Numbered from the stretch's first letter, positions 19,406-29,721 are shown. The stretch is 64,000 nucleotides of DNA from Nitrospinaceae bacterium (GCA_028278405.1 JANQEK010000021.1:22140-86139); one strand, 5' to 3'. Numbers and translations are program-made. Notes: a model not told the origin generated them from the letters alone.

Positions 19406-20565
19406 CAGGAGTTCGGGGAAAGATTCATGGATTCTGCCATGCTCCGGGCGATGCGCGCCACCACCCCGGGCGATCCGAGGGATTCGCGAACTTGTTGCAA
19501 CCGCTCTTTCACCGCACGAGCCTGTTCCGGATCCTTCAACACTCTCAGGGCTTCGGTGGCGATGCGTTCTGCCGTCACCTGTTCGTTCAGTAGTTCAGGA
19601 ACAACCTCTTCGCCGGCCACGATATTGATCAAGCCGAAGTGAGTGATGTGCGTCAAAAAACGGGCGATGAAATAAGTGAGGGGATGCACTTTGTAGATGA
19701 TCACCATGGGAACGGTGAACAGACCTGCTTCCAGCGTCGATGAACCGGAAGCCATGATGAGCGCATCACTGCAGTTCATCACGTCATAGTTTCTCCCGGT
19801 CAGCATTTTGATTCCCAGAGGGTTCTCTCCCAGTTTCTGCCGGATCCATTCGGGATCGATGCTATCCGCAACGGGCAAAAGGAACTGGCATTGTCCCAGT
19901 TCTTTCTGAATAATCCGGGCGGCGTCTACCATATCATCCAGCAGATAGTTGACCTCGCTCCTCCGGCTTCCCGGCAGCAAACTGACGGTTTTGACGGCTG
20001 GGTCCAACCCGAATTCATTAAACGCCTCTTCGCGGGAAACCTGCGGCCGGACAATATCGATAAAGGGGTGGCCCAGATACTCGACATCTACCTTGGCCTG
20101 GCGAAAAATCTCCTCTTCAAAAGGCAGGATAACGTACATCTTGCTCACGGTTTCGCGAATGGTATTCACCCGGCCTTTGCGCGAAGCCCACACCTGGGGG
20201 CTGATATAAAACAGCGCCGGGCAATTCCATTGTTTGCACACTTTAGCGAGTTTTAAATTGAAAAAAGGATAATTGATCAAAATGGCGGCGCGATATTTTC
20301 CTTTGGCGATTTCACGCGACAGCCTGCGGTAGATTTCAAGATGGTGCCACAGACTGTTCACAAACTCGAATATTCCCATGCCCCCCATACGGCTGATGTC
20401 ATACAGCGTGCTGACCCCGGCGTCCTGCATATGTTTGCCGCCGACGCCTTCAAACTGTAGTTGAGGGTGTTGGGCTTTCAGAGCCCGTACCAGATGCCCG
20501 CCATGCAGATCGCCGGATGCTTCCCCGGCAACGATCAGAACTTGATCTGAGTCTGAACTGACCAA
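19405..20565 (-). CDS. lpxB: Lipid-A-disaccharide synthase
   Basis: 386 residues. It joins UDP-2,3-diacylglucosamine and lipid X to the lipid A disaccharide at the inner membrane face. The N-terminus VLIVAGEASGDLHGG is the family signature. ISPQVWASRKGR, FEVDVEYLGHP-like and LLPGSRRSEV motifs follow, with a GT-B C-terminal half (MASGSSTLEAGLFTVPMVIIYK). The start is TTG at 20565 with GAGGA seven bases before it; no ATG is suitable. It is 66 bases downstream of lpxI and overlaps the acyltransferase gene. Confidence 0.95.
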   Translation of the reverse strand: MVSSDSDQVLIVAGEASGDLHGGHLVRALKAQHPQLQFEGVGGKHMQDAGVSTLYDISRMGGMGIFEFVNSLWHHLEIYRRLSREIAKGKYRAAILINYPFFNLKLAKVCKQWNCPALFYISPQVWASRKGRVNTIRETVSKMYVILPFEEEIFRQAKVDVEYLGHPFIDIVRPQVSREEAFNEFGLDPAVKTVSLLPGSRRSEVNYLLDDMVDAARIIQKELGQCQFLLPVADSIDPEWIRQKLGENPLGIKMLTGRNYDVMNCSDALIMASGSSTLEAGLFTVPMVIIYKVHPLTYFIARFLTHITHFGLINIVAGEEVVPELLNEQVTAERIATEALRVLKDPEQARAVKERLQQVRESLGSPGVVARIARSMAESMNLSPNS

Positions 20566-20631
20566 TGGGATTCCTCGACTACGAAAGCATTGCTTAACGG
20601 GTGTGTTGTGTGATCCGAACGCGCACTCCGG

Positions 20632-21447
20632 TCAAATGCATACAATGGAAATACCTGCCTGGTCGGCCTGTTCCACAACTTTGTCGCGTTCCACGATCAT
20701 GATTCTCCCGGCTTCCACCGCCACCACCGAGGCGTTGCCCTGAATCATTCGCTCGATCGTGCGGGGTCCAATGCCGGGGCTGTCGAAACGGTAATCCTGG
20801 CTGGTCCGGCTGACCTTGATCACCGAGCACCCTTTCTGACCCAGATCACAACCCCGCTCAATGGTTTGATCCGTGCCTTCAACCGCTTCGACTGCAATGA
20901 CCGTTTTATTTTTTACCAGGACAGTTTGTCCGATTTCCTGATCCGCCATGTAACGGGCAATGGGAAAACCAAACTCGATATCCGCCATTTCTTTTTCCGT
21001 AGGCTGCCGGCGAGTCAACACTCCCTTTTCCGGATAGAGTTCTTTCAAGTATTCCATCTGATCCAATACCTTAAAACCTCTACTCTCAATTTCGTCGATG
21101 ATCTTTAACATCACGGTTTTGTCCTGGTGAGTCCGGAACGACAGGATCAGCTTGAGGGTTTCCATATCAAACAGCTGAGGCTTGAAAATCATTTTCTTTT
21201 CGACTTTTCCGATGATCAGAATATCCTTGACGTTTTCTTCCTCCAGAGTCTTCAAAATTTTTCCGCTCTTGGCGAGACCGATGGAATAGTTTTTTTCGAC
21301 AAAAGGTTTCAGGCGGGCATCGATTTCATCGGTGAAAGCAACAGACACGACACGGAGACCGTTCTCGCGAGCCTTTTTGGCGAAATAAACGGGTATTTCA
21401 CCGGCACCGGCAATCAAACCGATGCGTTGCGCAGCCAGGGTGTTCAT
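20632..21447 (-). CDS. lpxI: UDP-2,3-diacylglucosamine pyrophosphatase LpxI
   Basis: 271 residues. It hydrolyses UDP-2,3-diacylglucosamine to lipid X, the step done by LpxH in E. coli. The N-terminal part has RIGLIAGAGEIPVYFAKKARENG. The C-terminal half holds GQTVLVKNKTVIAVEAVEGTD and KVSRTSQDYRFDSPGIGP with the catalytic Asp region known from Caulobacter LpxI. LpxI replaces LpxH in alphaproteobacteria, many deltaproteobacteria and several other phyla. It lies between the Gfo/Idh oxidoreductase and lpxB, the usual setting for this gene. Confidence 0.93.
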   Translation of the reverse strand: MNTLAAQRIGLIAGAGEIPVYFAKKARENGLRVVSVAFTDEIDARLKPFVEKNYSIGLAKSGKILKTLEEENVKDILIIGKVEKKMIFKPQLFDMETLKLILSFRTHQDKTVMLKIIDEIESRGFKVLDQMEYLKELYPEKGVLTRRQPTEKEMADIEFGFPIARYMADQEIGQTVLVKNKTVIAVEAVEGTDQTIERGCDLGQKGCSVIKVSRTSQDYRFDSPGIGPRTIERMIQGNASVVAVEAGRIMIVERDKVVEQADQAGISIVCI

Positions 21448-21554
21448 AAGGTGAAATTACCAGGAAAGATATTCTTAAAGTGGTGCGGAACGTTCAACCC
21501 CGGTTCTTGTTCTACGGTTCCGCGTAGGTGGAACGGATCCATCGCGTTTCTATA

Positions 21555-22526
21555 CTATTGAAGGATTCCGTTTTGTTTGTAGAATTGTTCCATGATTCCC
21601 AATGCAATTTCCAGGGAATACAATTCATTATCAACCGTTACTTTCCGTGGAGTTCCATTTTTAACGCAATCGAGAAAATGCTGGATTTCCAGTTTCAGCG
21701 GGTTGTCCTTGTGCACAAAAATCCGTTCGATCAGGGATTCCTGTTTGTAACGGAGGGAATCCTTCGTCAACATGTAATCCGATGAAGACTGCCGATGCAC
21801 ATAAATTTCCTGATCGGTATAATCCAGAATGACATAGGAATTCTTCTGGGTAATGGACAGGGTACGTTCTTTATTTTGAGAAGCGCGGCTGGCGAGAATA
21901 CTGGCGATGCAACCATTTTCAAATTCCAGCTGAACGCTGACCACATCGTCTTTTTCCGAAAAAACCGATCGTCCCATCACATTGATCTGCGCCACTTTCG
22001 AATCGATGAGGTTCAGGACAATATCGATATCATGGATCATGGTATCCAAAACCACACTGTCGTCTTTCATGCGCTCGACAAAAGGGCCCATCCGTTTGCA
22101 CTCAACCAGAATGGGATCATCCACCAATTTGTGGAGTTCCTGAACAGCTCCGTTGAACCGCTCGACATGACCGATGTGCAGAATGAGGTTTTTGGAATCG
22201 GCCAGGTTGAACAATTCGCGGGCATGCTCCAGATTGTCAGAGCAGGGTTTTTCCAGCAGTACGTGAATTCCGGCATTCAGGACTTCCTTGCCGATTTGAT
22301 AATGCAGTTTGGTGGGAACGGCCACGACCGCCACATCCACCTCTTTGAGCATTTGATTGTAATCTTTAAAAAAAGGAACCTCATACCGCTCGCTGATAAC
22401 CCGGCCCCGTTCTTCGCTGATATCAGAAATCCCCTTCAGGTCGACATCCCGGTTTTCGGATAGAATACCTACATGGTATTCACCCATTTTCCCGACGCCT
22501 AAGACTCCTACATTAATCCGACTCAT
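21555..22526 (-). CDS. Gfo/Idh/MocA-family oxidoreductase
   Basis: 323 residues. The Rossmann motif GVLGVGKMGEYH is at 7-18, the LLEKPCS block near 94 supplies the catalytic Lys, and HDIDI near 172 is the second signature. It is NAD(P)-dependent. The gene begins directly after the lpxA stop (TAA then ATG). In many LpxI-type lipid A clusters an oxidoreductase of this family sits here; in organisms that make 2,3-diamino-glucose lipid A, GnnA (same family) oxidises UDP-GlcNAc and works with the aminotransferase GnnB. No GnnB gene is present in this window, so a GnnA role is only a possibility. Confidence 0.85.
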   Translation of the reverse strand: MSRINVGVLGVGKMGEYHVGILSENRDVDLKGISDISEERGRVISERYEVPFFKDYNQMLKEVDVAVVAVPTKLHYQIGKEVLNAGIHVLLEKPCSDNLEHARELFNLADSKNLILHIGHVERFNGAVQELHKLVDDPILVECKRMGPFVERMKDDSVVLDTMIHDIDIVLNLIDSKVAQINVMGRSVFSEKDDVVSVQLEFENGCIASILASRASQNKERTLSITQKNSYVILDYTDQEIYVHRQSSSDYMLTKDSLRYKQESLIERIFVHKDNPLKLEIQHFLDCVKNGTPRKVTVDNELYSLEIALGIMEQFYKQNGILQ

Positions 22527-23297
22527 TTATTTACTGAAACCTCTCTTTGAATTTCTTACAAAATCAACAAGATATCGGATTTCATCACTCATTTCAATTT
22601 CTCTTTCAATTTTCTCAACGGCCTGGGTGGTATTCAACTCGGGGTCTTTAAGAATTTTAAAGGAATTCTTGATAGCCGTCCGCACCTTGGGACCAAAATT
22701 ACGCCGCCGCAATCCTACGGAATTGAGGCTCACCAGCTTGGCCGGCCAGCCGCCCACCAGGGCATAGGGCAAAACATCCTGGCTGATTCCGCTCATTCCC
22801 TGAATCATGGAATGGGCACCGATACGGGCGTATTGGTGAATCGCAACAAATCCCGAGATAAATGCATGGTCTTCCACCACAATGTGCCCGGACAATCCGG
22901 TTGAGTTCACTACAATCACATGGTTGCCGAGTTCACAATCATGCGCCACATGCGCGTAGTTCATCAGCATGCAATGGTCGCCGATTCGGGTGATCCCATT
23001 TTCCGTACCGGAACGTTGAACCGTAACAAATTCGCGAATGGTAGTATTGTCGCCGATATGGACGAAAGAAGGAACGTCTTCGAACCCGACGATCTGGGGA
23101 TCGCCCCCCAATGAAGCGCCATGGTAAATCTTGCAGTTTTTTCCAATGACCGTCCCCTTGTCGATCAGGACATTGGGTCCCACCACGGTTCCTCCTCCAA
23201 TTTTGACCCCAGGCCCAATCGTGGTGTAGGGTCCAACGGTCACATTGTCCTCCACAACCGCAGAAGGGTCAATGGTGGCATTTTCTGAAATATTCAC
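22527..23297 (-). CDS. lpxA: UDP-N-acetylglucosamine O-acyltransferase
   Basis: 256 residues. First step of lipid A synthesis: 3-O-acylation of UDP-GlcNAc from acyl-ACP. The left-handed beta helix is visible as hexapeptide repeats through residues 5-185 (VVEDNVTVGPYTTIGPGVKIGGGT). The catalytic His lies in NYAHVAHDCELGN, followed by GFVAIHQYARIG and the C-terminal helical domain. The start codon is GTG at 23297; no ATG is available before the first hexapeptide. Length is normal. It lies 127 bases after fabZ in the envelope cluster. Confidence 0.95.
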   Translation of the reverse strand: MNISENATIDPSAVVEDNVTVGPYTTIGPGVKIGGGTVVGPNVLIDKGTVIGKNCKIYHGASLGGDPQIVGFEDVPSFVHIGDNTTIREFVTVQRSGTENGITRIGDHCMLMNYAHVAHDCELGNHVIVVNSTGLSGHIVVEDHAFISGFVAIHQYARIGAHSMIQGMSGISQDVLPYALVGGWPAKLVSLNSVGLRRRNFGPKVRTAIKNSFKILKDPELNTTQAVEKIEREIEMSDEIRYLVDFVRNSKRGFSK

Positions 23298-23424
23298 AAG
23301 ACCAACCTGACTGCAATATTATTTTTGGAATCCATTTGTACGACAACGGGGAAGGCAAAAATCGGCAACGAGCCATGCGTATAAGGCCTTACATATTAAT
23401 TCTAAACGGGTAGGGGGGAAGATT

Positions 23425-23856
23425 TCAACCTTTTCCAAGGACCGCCTGAATCGATCCCTGGGTAACCACTTGTTCCTCCACCAGAGCTTTTCCATCAAAA
23501 CGAAACAGCTCACCTCTTTGCTTGGTCTTGGTCAATTCCAGACGAAGCACATCTCCCGGAACCACGGGCTTCCGGAATTTAACACCATCAATGCCGGTGA
23601 AAAACACCGAAGAGTGCCCCTCTTTCTTGAGCACACGCATCGCTAAAATGCAGGCCACCTGCGCCATGGCCTCAACGATCAGAACACCCGGCATAACAGG
23701 AAACTCGGGGAAATGGCCCTGGAAAAACGGTTCATTCATAGTGACAGATTTAATACCCACAATCTTCGAATCATCATCACACTCAATTATCTTATCGACC
23801 AGCAAAAACGGATATCGATGAGGAATGATTTTTTTGATTTCATTGATGTCCAACAT
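23425..23856 (-). CDS. fabZ: 3-hydroxyacyl-ACP dehydratase FabZ
   Basis: 143 residues. It dehydrates 3-hydroxyacyl-ACP in fatty-acid elongation and so competes with LpxA for the same substrate, which explains its place in the lipid A cluster. The hotdog-fold marks are IPHRYPFLLVDKI (12-24), the catalytic His48 in QGHFPEFPVMPGVLIVE and Glu62 in VEAMAQ. Length and motifs match the family fully. It lies 78 bases behind the Skp-like gene. Confidence 0.95.
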   Translation of the reverse strand: MLDINEIKKIIPHRYPFLLVDKIIECDDDSKIVGIKSVTMNEPFFQGHFPEFPVMPGVLIVEAMAQVACILAMRVLKKEGHSSVFFTGIDGVKFRKPVVPGDVLRLELTKTKQRGELFRFDGKALVEEQVVTQGSIQAVLGKG

Positions 23857-23934
23857 TAAGAACCCTCAACGGACGAATTGATGGTTTACAGAGACAGGAT
23901 AGATCAATACCGGCTTTGGGCCTGCCGGACTGAA

Positions 23935-24483
23935 TCATGGGTACAACTTGTTGTATGTTTTGGTGGCCAAACCGGTCAATTCCAAGGTGGAATCGCTGTA
24001 AAACACCGCTTTCTTTTCGATCACCATGGTCAGTTTTTTCTGTTTGCCCAATTGCTTGAGGACTTTAAGCATTTTTTTGGAAATCTTGTCGAGGGCAACT
24101 TTCTCCTTACGCGCAAATTCCTCCTCGCGATCCTGAACATACCGCTCGAAATCTTTCTTTTCCCTTAAAAAACTTTCTTCTTTTTTCTTCTTTAACGACG
24201 GGTTGAGAACATTGGCCTGCTTGTTCAATTCAGAGAGCATGGACTCCACCTTTTTTTTGCGCGCATCGATGATGCCTTTTTCCTTCTGGATCTCCACACG
24301 AAACTTCATTTGCGATTTTTTAAATTCCTTGGTTTCAGTAATCGCTTTCTGAATATCCACAAAACCAATTTTCACATCCCCGGCTGAAGCGTTGGTCACG
24401 GCTATGACCGGAACAAACATCACGGCCAGGGTTACCCACGCCAATACACGATACCGCATCAAAATGTCTTTTAACGAAAACAT
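23935..24483 (-). CDS. skp: OmpH/Skp-family periplasmic chaperone
   Basis: 182 residues. Residues 1-34 are a signal peptide (RYRVLAWVTLAVMFVPVIAVTNASA). The mature chain has the Skp outline: a short strand KIGFVDIQKAI, two long Lys/Glu-rich tentacle helices (about 55-145), and a closing strand KLTMVIEKKAVFYSDSTLELT. The trimer holds unfolded outer-membrane proteins for BamA, encoded 23 bases upstream. AGAGGTGAC precedes the ATG at 24483; a second in-frame ATG at residue 9 is less likely. Confidence 0.9.
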   Translation of the reverse strand: MFSLKDILMRYRVLAWVTLAVMFVPVIAVTNASAGDVKIGFVDIQKAITETKEFKKSQMKFRVEIQKEKGIIDARKKKVESMLSELNKQANVLNPSLKKKKEESFLREKKDFERYVQDREEEFARKEKVALDKISKKMLKVLKQLGKQKKLTMVIEKKAVFYSDSTLELTGLATKTYNKLYP

Positions 24484-24506
24484 GTCACCTCTTTATGTAG
24501 TTAATC

Positions 24507-26756
24507 CTAAAAAGCGTTTCCTGCTGAAAAATGAAATTCTCCGGCTGACTCTCCGGCTCTTTGGTCTAACTTAAAACCATACGCAAGGGCTATGGGACCG
24601 AAAGGACTGAAGAACCGGATTCCCCCACCCACACTTTCCCGCATCTTACTCAGATTGATATTGGTATCGGTGGATGCTGTATTGAATCCAGAGCCATACA
24701 CATTGCCCCGGTCATAAAATGCAAACAAACGAAATCCGTCGGTAATAGGATACTGAAGTTCCACATTAAGCAAAAGGGACTGCTCTCCTCCCAAAGGATC
24801 TCCCAAAGAATCCAAGGGGCCGACTTGACGGATGGTGAAACCCCTCAGAGAATTGGCCCCGCCCATAAAGTATCTCTCAAATGCGGGTAAGTCCTCGCCG
24901 CCGTACCCATCCGCATGCTGAATCTCTCCATGAATGGCGCCTACCAGCTTGCCGACCAGCTTACGATAATAGCTGATCTCGTAGGCAGCCTTGTAAAAAT
25001 CGGCCCCGCCCAGAACGCTTCCGGCGAACTCCAATCGTACCATATGCCTCCAGCCCTTTGTAGGATTAATGAAATTATCGCGGGAATCCCTGATAAATGT
25101 GCCTCCTATCCTGCTGGTGGTGCGGGTTTCCTCCTTGATGAGCGAGGTGGGGTTGATCACATCAGAAATTTTTACTCTGGCGAAGCGGTAATTTACTCCC
25201 GCCCAATCAGTTTCGGAAAGGTTTTTACCCAAAGTCAGTCCGGCCCCCCTGGAACGGGTATCAAAACTGAAAAAGTCGGATCGGCTATTGAAAAGATTAA
25301 TTCCCGCGGAAACATCGCTATCGAATACACGGGGTTCTGACAATAGAATGTTAAAATTGGTTCTACGAGCGGAAATATTGGCGGAAACATTGACCTTGCG
25401 GCCCGTCCCAAAAAGATTGTCCTGCGCAACCGATGCATTGAAAATAACTTTATCCACTGAACTGAACCCGGCCCCAAAAGAGATCGAACCCGTCGGCTTT
25501 TCGGTGACGGATGCGTCAACATCAATCAATCCCGGGGTGTCTCCGCGATGTGTATCAATTTTAACATTTTCAAAAAAGCCCAGATTATTGATCCGTTGTT
25601 TGCTTCGCTTCAGCTTCTTACTATTGAATAACTCACCCTCTTTGAAACGAAACTCCCGGCGAACGACATTGTCCCGTGTTCGGGTATTGCCGATGACATT
25701 GATTTTCCCAACATACACTTTTCGTCCCGGTTCGATTTCGATACTCAGATCCACGATCCTCGTTTTATCATCGATAGCGGCTTTGGGATTAACATCGGCA
25801 TATGCAAATCCCTTCTCTGAAAACTTCTCGGTAATATTCAGTATATCTTCCCGCAGTTGAGATATATTGTATACCGCGCCCGGTTTGGATTTAATATCTG
25901 CGAGTAGTTCCTGTTCGCTGAATCCTTCAACTTCCTGAGTGGTGATTTTTCCGAATTTGTACCGCAAGCCTTCTTCAATTTTTATGTCAATATATATTTC
26001 CTTATCCTCAGAGTTCACTTCGATCTGAGGCTCGTGCACACGCACCCGGATATAACCATGGTCCTGATAAAATGATTCCAACCGAAGGACATCCACTTTC
26101 AAGACATCCTTCTTATAAATTCCGGATTCGTCGATGAAAGAAAATAACCACTTTTCCTCCGTCTCCATAACATCTTTCAGGTCATCCTCATCGAAAGAGT
26201 CATTACCGATGAAACGGATTTCATCAATCTTGACTTTCTCTCCTTCGTTGATATTGATGGTGACGTCCACCAATCCACTGGCGTTGATAGACGTATCCAC
26301 ATTCACCCGCGCCAGAAAAAACGCTTTTTCACGATAGTGTGTTGTTAATTTCTGGATGGTGTCGTTGACGAGATGTTCCTTAAACGTGACTCCGCGTTTA
26401 ATGGAGATCACATCCCTTAAATCCGCGGCGTCCAGGGTATCGTTTCCGACGAAGGTCACCTCTCCCACGGATGGAATTTCTTCAACCACGAAAATCACCT
26501 CCACACCGCCTTGGCCCGGCCGGACATCGACTTGAATGTCGGTAAATTGTCCGAGACTGTAAATTTGCTCAATGTCCTTTCGGATGAGAGCACGAGACAG
26601 AGGTTTTCCAGCTTCCGTTTTGATGTAATAGAAAATGGTGGACGAATCGACTCGTTTGTTGCCTTGGATTTTGATCGCGGTGACGGTGGGTGGAGGGTTT
26701 TGGGCGTATAGCGGCGAACCGAGCAGCCCCATGAGAAAAAAGAGAAGGTACGGCAA
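24507..26756 (-). CDS. bamA: Outer-membrane protein assembly factor BamA
   Basis: 749 residues as read from TTG at 26756. After a signal peptide (LLFFLMGLLGSPLYA) come five POTRA domains (about 25-430), then the Omp85 16-strand barrel ending in SAGNAF with the terminal Phe. Barrel marks include the VRGF-like loop as LRGFTIRQVGP and a closing FSPFGPIALAYGFKL. It folds and inserts outer-membrane proteins, working with Skp encoded next. The start is doubtful: TTG has no ribosome site and the n-region lacks positive charge. Reading on upstream adds RRGR and reaches a CTG at 26819 preceded by GGGAG, which would give a more normal signal peptide. The preceding hairpin separates it from clpC. Confidence 0.93.
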   Translation of the reverse strand: MPYLLFFLMGLLGSPLYAQNPPPTVTAIKIQGNKRVDSSTIFYYIKTEAGKPLSRALIRKDIEQIYSLGQFTDIQVDVRPGQGGVEVIFVVEEIPSVGEVTFVGNDTLDAADLRDVISIKRGVTFKEHLVNDTIQKLTTHYREKAFFLARVNVDTSINASGLVDVTININEGEKVKIDEIRFIGNDSFDEDDLKDVMETEEKWLFSFIDESGIYKKDVLKVDVLRLESFYQDHGYIRVRVHEPQIEVNSEDKEIYIDIKIEEGLRYKFGKITTQEVEGFSEQELLADIKSKPGAVYNISQLREDILNITEKFSEKGFAYADVNPKAAIDDKTRIVDLSIEIEPGRKVYVGKINVIGNTRTRDNVVRREFRFKEGELFNSKKLKRSKQRINNLGFFENVKIDTHRGDTPGLIDVDASVTEKPTGSISFGAGFSSVDKVIFNASVAQDNLFGTGRKVNVSANISARRTNFNILLSEPRVFDSDVSAGINLFNSRSDFFSFDTRSRGAGLTLGKNLSETDWAGVNYRFARVKISDVINPTSLIKEETRTTSRIGGTFIRDSRDNFINPTKGWRHMVRLEFAGSVLGGADFYKAAYEISYYRKLVGKLVGAIHGEIQHADGYGGEDLPAFERYFMGGANSLRGFTIRQVGPLDSLGDPLGGEQSLLLNVELQYPITDGFRLFAFYDRGNVYGSGFNTASTDTNINLSKMRESVGGGIRFFSPFGPIALAYGFKLDQRAGESAGEFHFSAGNAF

Positions 26757-26850
26757 GACGCGCCCACGCCTAAACGGCGCAGGAGTCCATCGATCCTGTA
26801 TTGATGACGAAACCGGCAGCGTCTTTCTCCCAGGAAATGTAAATTAGGGC

Positions 26851-26905
26851 AAAAAAAAAGTATTAAGCTTTACGGCAAACAATACCATAAAACTTAATAC
26901 TTTTT
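26851..26905 (-). terminator. Terminator of clpC
   Basis: AAAAAGTATTAAG (26856-26868) and CTTAATACTTTTT (26893-26905) are a perfect 13-base inverted repeat, extended by a TTTA/TAAA pair inside. On the minus strand the stem is followed by nine T. The stem is AT-rich, which lowers certainty, but its place 42 bases after the clpC stop fits. Confidence 0.75.
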
Positions 26906-26946
26906 CGAATGTAAATTACTAAAGAATGTGCCGGAAATCCTTGCTT

Positions 26947-29376
26947 TTAGGGAACTGTATTAAGTGCCCCGGATTTCTCGGTGAACACCAGGTCATCGCC
27001 GACCAGGCCAACCTCAATCACGCCACCGGATTTGAACCGGCCTTTCAGCATTTCATCGGACAAAACATCCTCTAAGTGCTTCTGAATGGCTCGTTTCAAC
27101 GGTCGGGCACCGAAATTCTTATCGTACCCCTTTTCTGCCAGCCAGCTCTTGGCTTCATCCGTCATATCCAGCGTCAATCCCTGTTGAATCAGCTGTTCGT
27201 TCAGCATATTCAATTGGATATCCAGAATCTGAGTGACGTCCTCAAGCGTCAGAGGCTTGAACACAATCATATCGCTCAACCGATTTAAAAACTCCGGATT
27301 GAACGATTTCCTCAGATCTTGCTTGAGATCTTTCTCCATTTTATCGAAGCTCATATCGGCGTCGGAGTCGTGGAATCCCATCGATCCCTTATCCAGCGCT
27401 TTGGAACTGATATTGGAGGTCAGAATGATCACTGTGTTCTTAAAGTCGATGTTCCGTCCATAACTGTCCGTCAGGCGTCCGTCATCCATAATCTGCAATA
27501 ACAGGTGGAAGACATCGGGATTGGCCTTTTCAATTTCGTCGAACAGCACCACGGAGTACGGCTTGCGGCGTACTTTCTCCGTCAATTGACCGCCCTCTTC
27601 ATATCCGACATAGCCGGGAGGGGCTCCAGTCAACCGGGAAACATTGAATTTTTCCATATATTCGGACATGTCCAGGCGAATCAGGGCATCGCGGTGACCA
27701 AACAGGAATTCCGCCAACGCTCCGGCCAGTTCGGTTTTACCGACACCCGTCGGACCCATGAACATAAATGTGCCGATAGGACGACGCATGTCCTTAAGCC
27801 CGGATCGGGAGCGACGGATCGCTTTGGAGATCGCTTCAACAGCTTCTCTCTGCCCCACGATCTTAGACCCCAACTCATCCGCCATGTTGAGCAACCGGGC
27901 CGATTCTTTCTCTTCGATCCGGTTTAAGGGAATACCCGTCATGCTGGACACCACCTCGGCAATATCCTCTTCGCTGATGCTCGGCTCGTTGATAGAATTT
28001 TCCTGATCCCACTTTTCTTTTTCCTTATCCAGTTTGGAACGCAGTTCTTCTTCGTTGTCGCGCAACTCCACTGCCTTCTCAAATTCCTGGTTTTCGATAC
28101 GGATCTTCTTCTCACGGACCAGGGCATCGATTTCGCGCTGGATCTCCTTCATTTCAGGAGATTGCGAAGATTTCCGCAACCGCACGCGGGACCCCGCTTC
28201 GTCAATGACGTCGATTGCCTTATCTGGCAGGAACCGGTCATTAATATAACGATCGGCAAACCGGACAGCAGTGATGATCGCGTCGTCACTGATTTTTGCC
28301 TTGTGATGCACTTCGTAAGGCACCTTCAAGCCGCGGATAATTTCGATAGTCTCTTCCACCGTCGGCGGGTTGACGATGATCGGCTGGAATCGTCTTTCCA
28401 ACGCTCCGTTTTTCTCAATGTACTTGCGGTATTCTTCCAGGGTCGTTGCGCCGATACACTGGATTTCCCCGCGTGACAATGCCGGTTTCAGCATATTCGA
28501 GGCGTCCACGGAACCTTCCGCCGCACCTGCACCGACCAGCGTATGCAATTCATCAATAAACAGAATGACACTCTCATTCTGAATGATCTCTTTCATGATG
28601 CCCTTCAACCGGGCTTCAAACTGACCGCGGTATTTGGTTCCGGCAATCAACGATCCCAGATCGAGGGATACCACCCGCTTTTCGAACAGGGTATCGGGAA
28701 CTTCGCGCTCGATGATCAACTGGGCCAGGCCTTCCACAATGGCGGTCTTGCCCACGCCCGGTTCACCGATCAATACCGGATTGTTCTTGGTGCGCCGGCT
28801 GAGGATCTGAATGACCCGCTCGATTTCCTTGCTGCGACCGATGATCGGATCCAGCTTGCCCGCCAGCGCCATCGCTGTCAGGTCGCGGCTGAATTCGTCC
28901 AGTGTCGGCGTTTTGCCGGTTTCACGAGTCGACTCCGTCGGCTCCTTGAACATGTCGACGAGCTTCTCTTTGACGTCGTCAAAATAAGTTCCGAAACTAT
29001 TCAATACGCGACACGCCACGCCTTCCTTCTCCTTGAGCAAGCCCAGCAGAAGGTGCTCGGTGCCGATGTAGTTATGATTCAGGGAACGCGCTTCTTCAAC
29101 CGCAAACTCCAGAACCTTCTTGGCGCGCGATGTAAAAGGTATGTCGCCGATCACCAGGGAGTTGGAACTCCGCGGAAGGTTCTTTTCAAGTTCAGCTTTG
29201 ATCTGACTCAGGTCAGCGCCGGACTTCTGGAGAAGCGCAATCGCGATACCCCCTCCATCTTTGATGACTCCTTGCAAGATATGCTCGGTGCCCAAGTACT
29301 CATGTCGGTAAAGCTCTGCTTCTTCCCGCGCCAGGATAATAACTCGTCTCGCTCTTTCAGTGAATCGCTTAAACAT
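26947..29376 (-). CDS. clpC: ATP-dependent Clp protease ATP-binding subunit ClpC
   Basis: 809 residues. Unfoldase that feeds ClpP. The double Clp-N repeat covers 1-145 ([29 protein letters not shown] and its copy near 80). AAA-1 has GEPGVGKT at 204-211, a UVR-type middle domain lies near 415-450, and AAA-2 has GPTGVGKT near 540 with [11 protein letters not shown]. The UVR-bearing short middle domain marks ClpC rather than ClpB or ClpA. A ClpP-docking IGF-like loop is expected in AAA-2 but I did not fix its position. clpP, mcsA/mcsB and ctsR are not in the window. It appears to be a single-gene transcript ended by the hairpin at 26851. Confidence 0.93.
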   Translation of the reverse strand: MFKRFTERARRVIILAREEAELYRHEYLGTEHILQGVIKDGGGIAIALLQKSGADLSQIKAELEKNLPRSSNSLVIGDIPFTSRAKKVLEFAVEEARSLNHNYIGTEHLLLGLLKEKEGVACRVLNSFGTYFDDVKEKLVDMFKEPTESTRETGKTPTLDEFSRDLTAMALAGKLDPIIGRSKEIERVIQILSRRTKNNPVLIGEPGVGKTAIVEGLAQLIIEREVPDTLFEKRVVSLDLGSLIAGTKYRGQFEARLKGIMKEIIQNESVILFIDELHTLVGAGAAEGSVDASNMLKPALSRGEIQCIGATTLEEYRKYIEKNGALERRFQPIIVNPPTVEETIEIIRGLKVPYEVHHKAKISDDAIITAVRFADRYINDRFLPDKAIDVIDEAGSRVRLRKSSQSPEMKEIQREIDALVREKKIRIENQEFEKAVELRDNEEELRSKLDKEKEKWDQENSINEPSISEEDIAEVVSSMTGIPLNRIEEKESARLLNMADELGSKIVGQREAVEAISKAIRRSRSGLKDMRRPIGTFMFMGPTGVGKTELAGALAEFLFGHRDALIRLDMSEYMEKFNVSRLTGAPPGYVGYEEGGQLTEKVRRKPYSVVLFDEIEKANPDVFHLLLQIMDDGRLTDSYGRNIDFKNTVIILTSNISSKALDKGSMGFHDSDADMSFDKMEKDLKQDLRKSFNPEFLNRLSDMIVFKPLTLEDVTQILDIQLNMLNEQLIQQGLTLDMTDEAKSWLAEKGYDKNFGARPLKRAIQKHLEDVLSDEMLKGRFKSGGVIEVGLVGDDLVFTEKSGALNTVP

Positions 29377-29721
29377 GATTTAAACTTTCGATAAGAGGGT
29401 GCATAGAAGGTGACTAACTTGTTGTTTTTATGAACTCTGCGCCCTTCGAGCACAGGATAGCGAAGAGTTCCAAGGCTATAATCTGGTGCTACAATTAATT
29501 ATTCTATCAAACAGAACCTATAATACAAGCCTTTATTTGAACGGCTAGTGTCGGCAATAACTACTTGTTTTATAAACTTTAACAACGCCGAAAAAATTAA
29601 ATATAGCCGTTTTGGGCACTGGTTTTTATGGGTCGGTAAGCATTTGTTTTATTTGATATTACAATGATAACGGGTTTTGGCACATAAAATCCACTATTAT
29701 TTCCAATTGAAAAAACCTGGC
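29377..29721. other. 345-base intergenic region between metH and clpC
   Basis: AT-rich, no credible open reading frame, no CIRCE element (TTAGCACTC-N9-GAGTGCTAA) and no hairpin terminator found. It must contain the clpC promoter on the minus strand; a TATAGC at about 29472-29477 could be a -10 box but lacks a well-spaced -35. Nothing else seen. Confidence 0.4.

Noticed and set aside
29377..29721. CIRCE or CtsR operator before clpC
   Set aside because: Neither the CIRCE inverted repeat nor the heptad repeat of CtsR is present.
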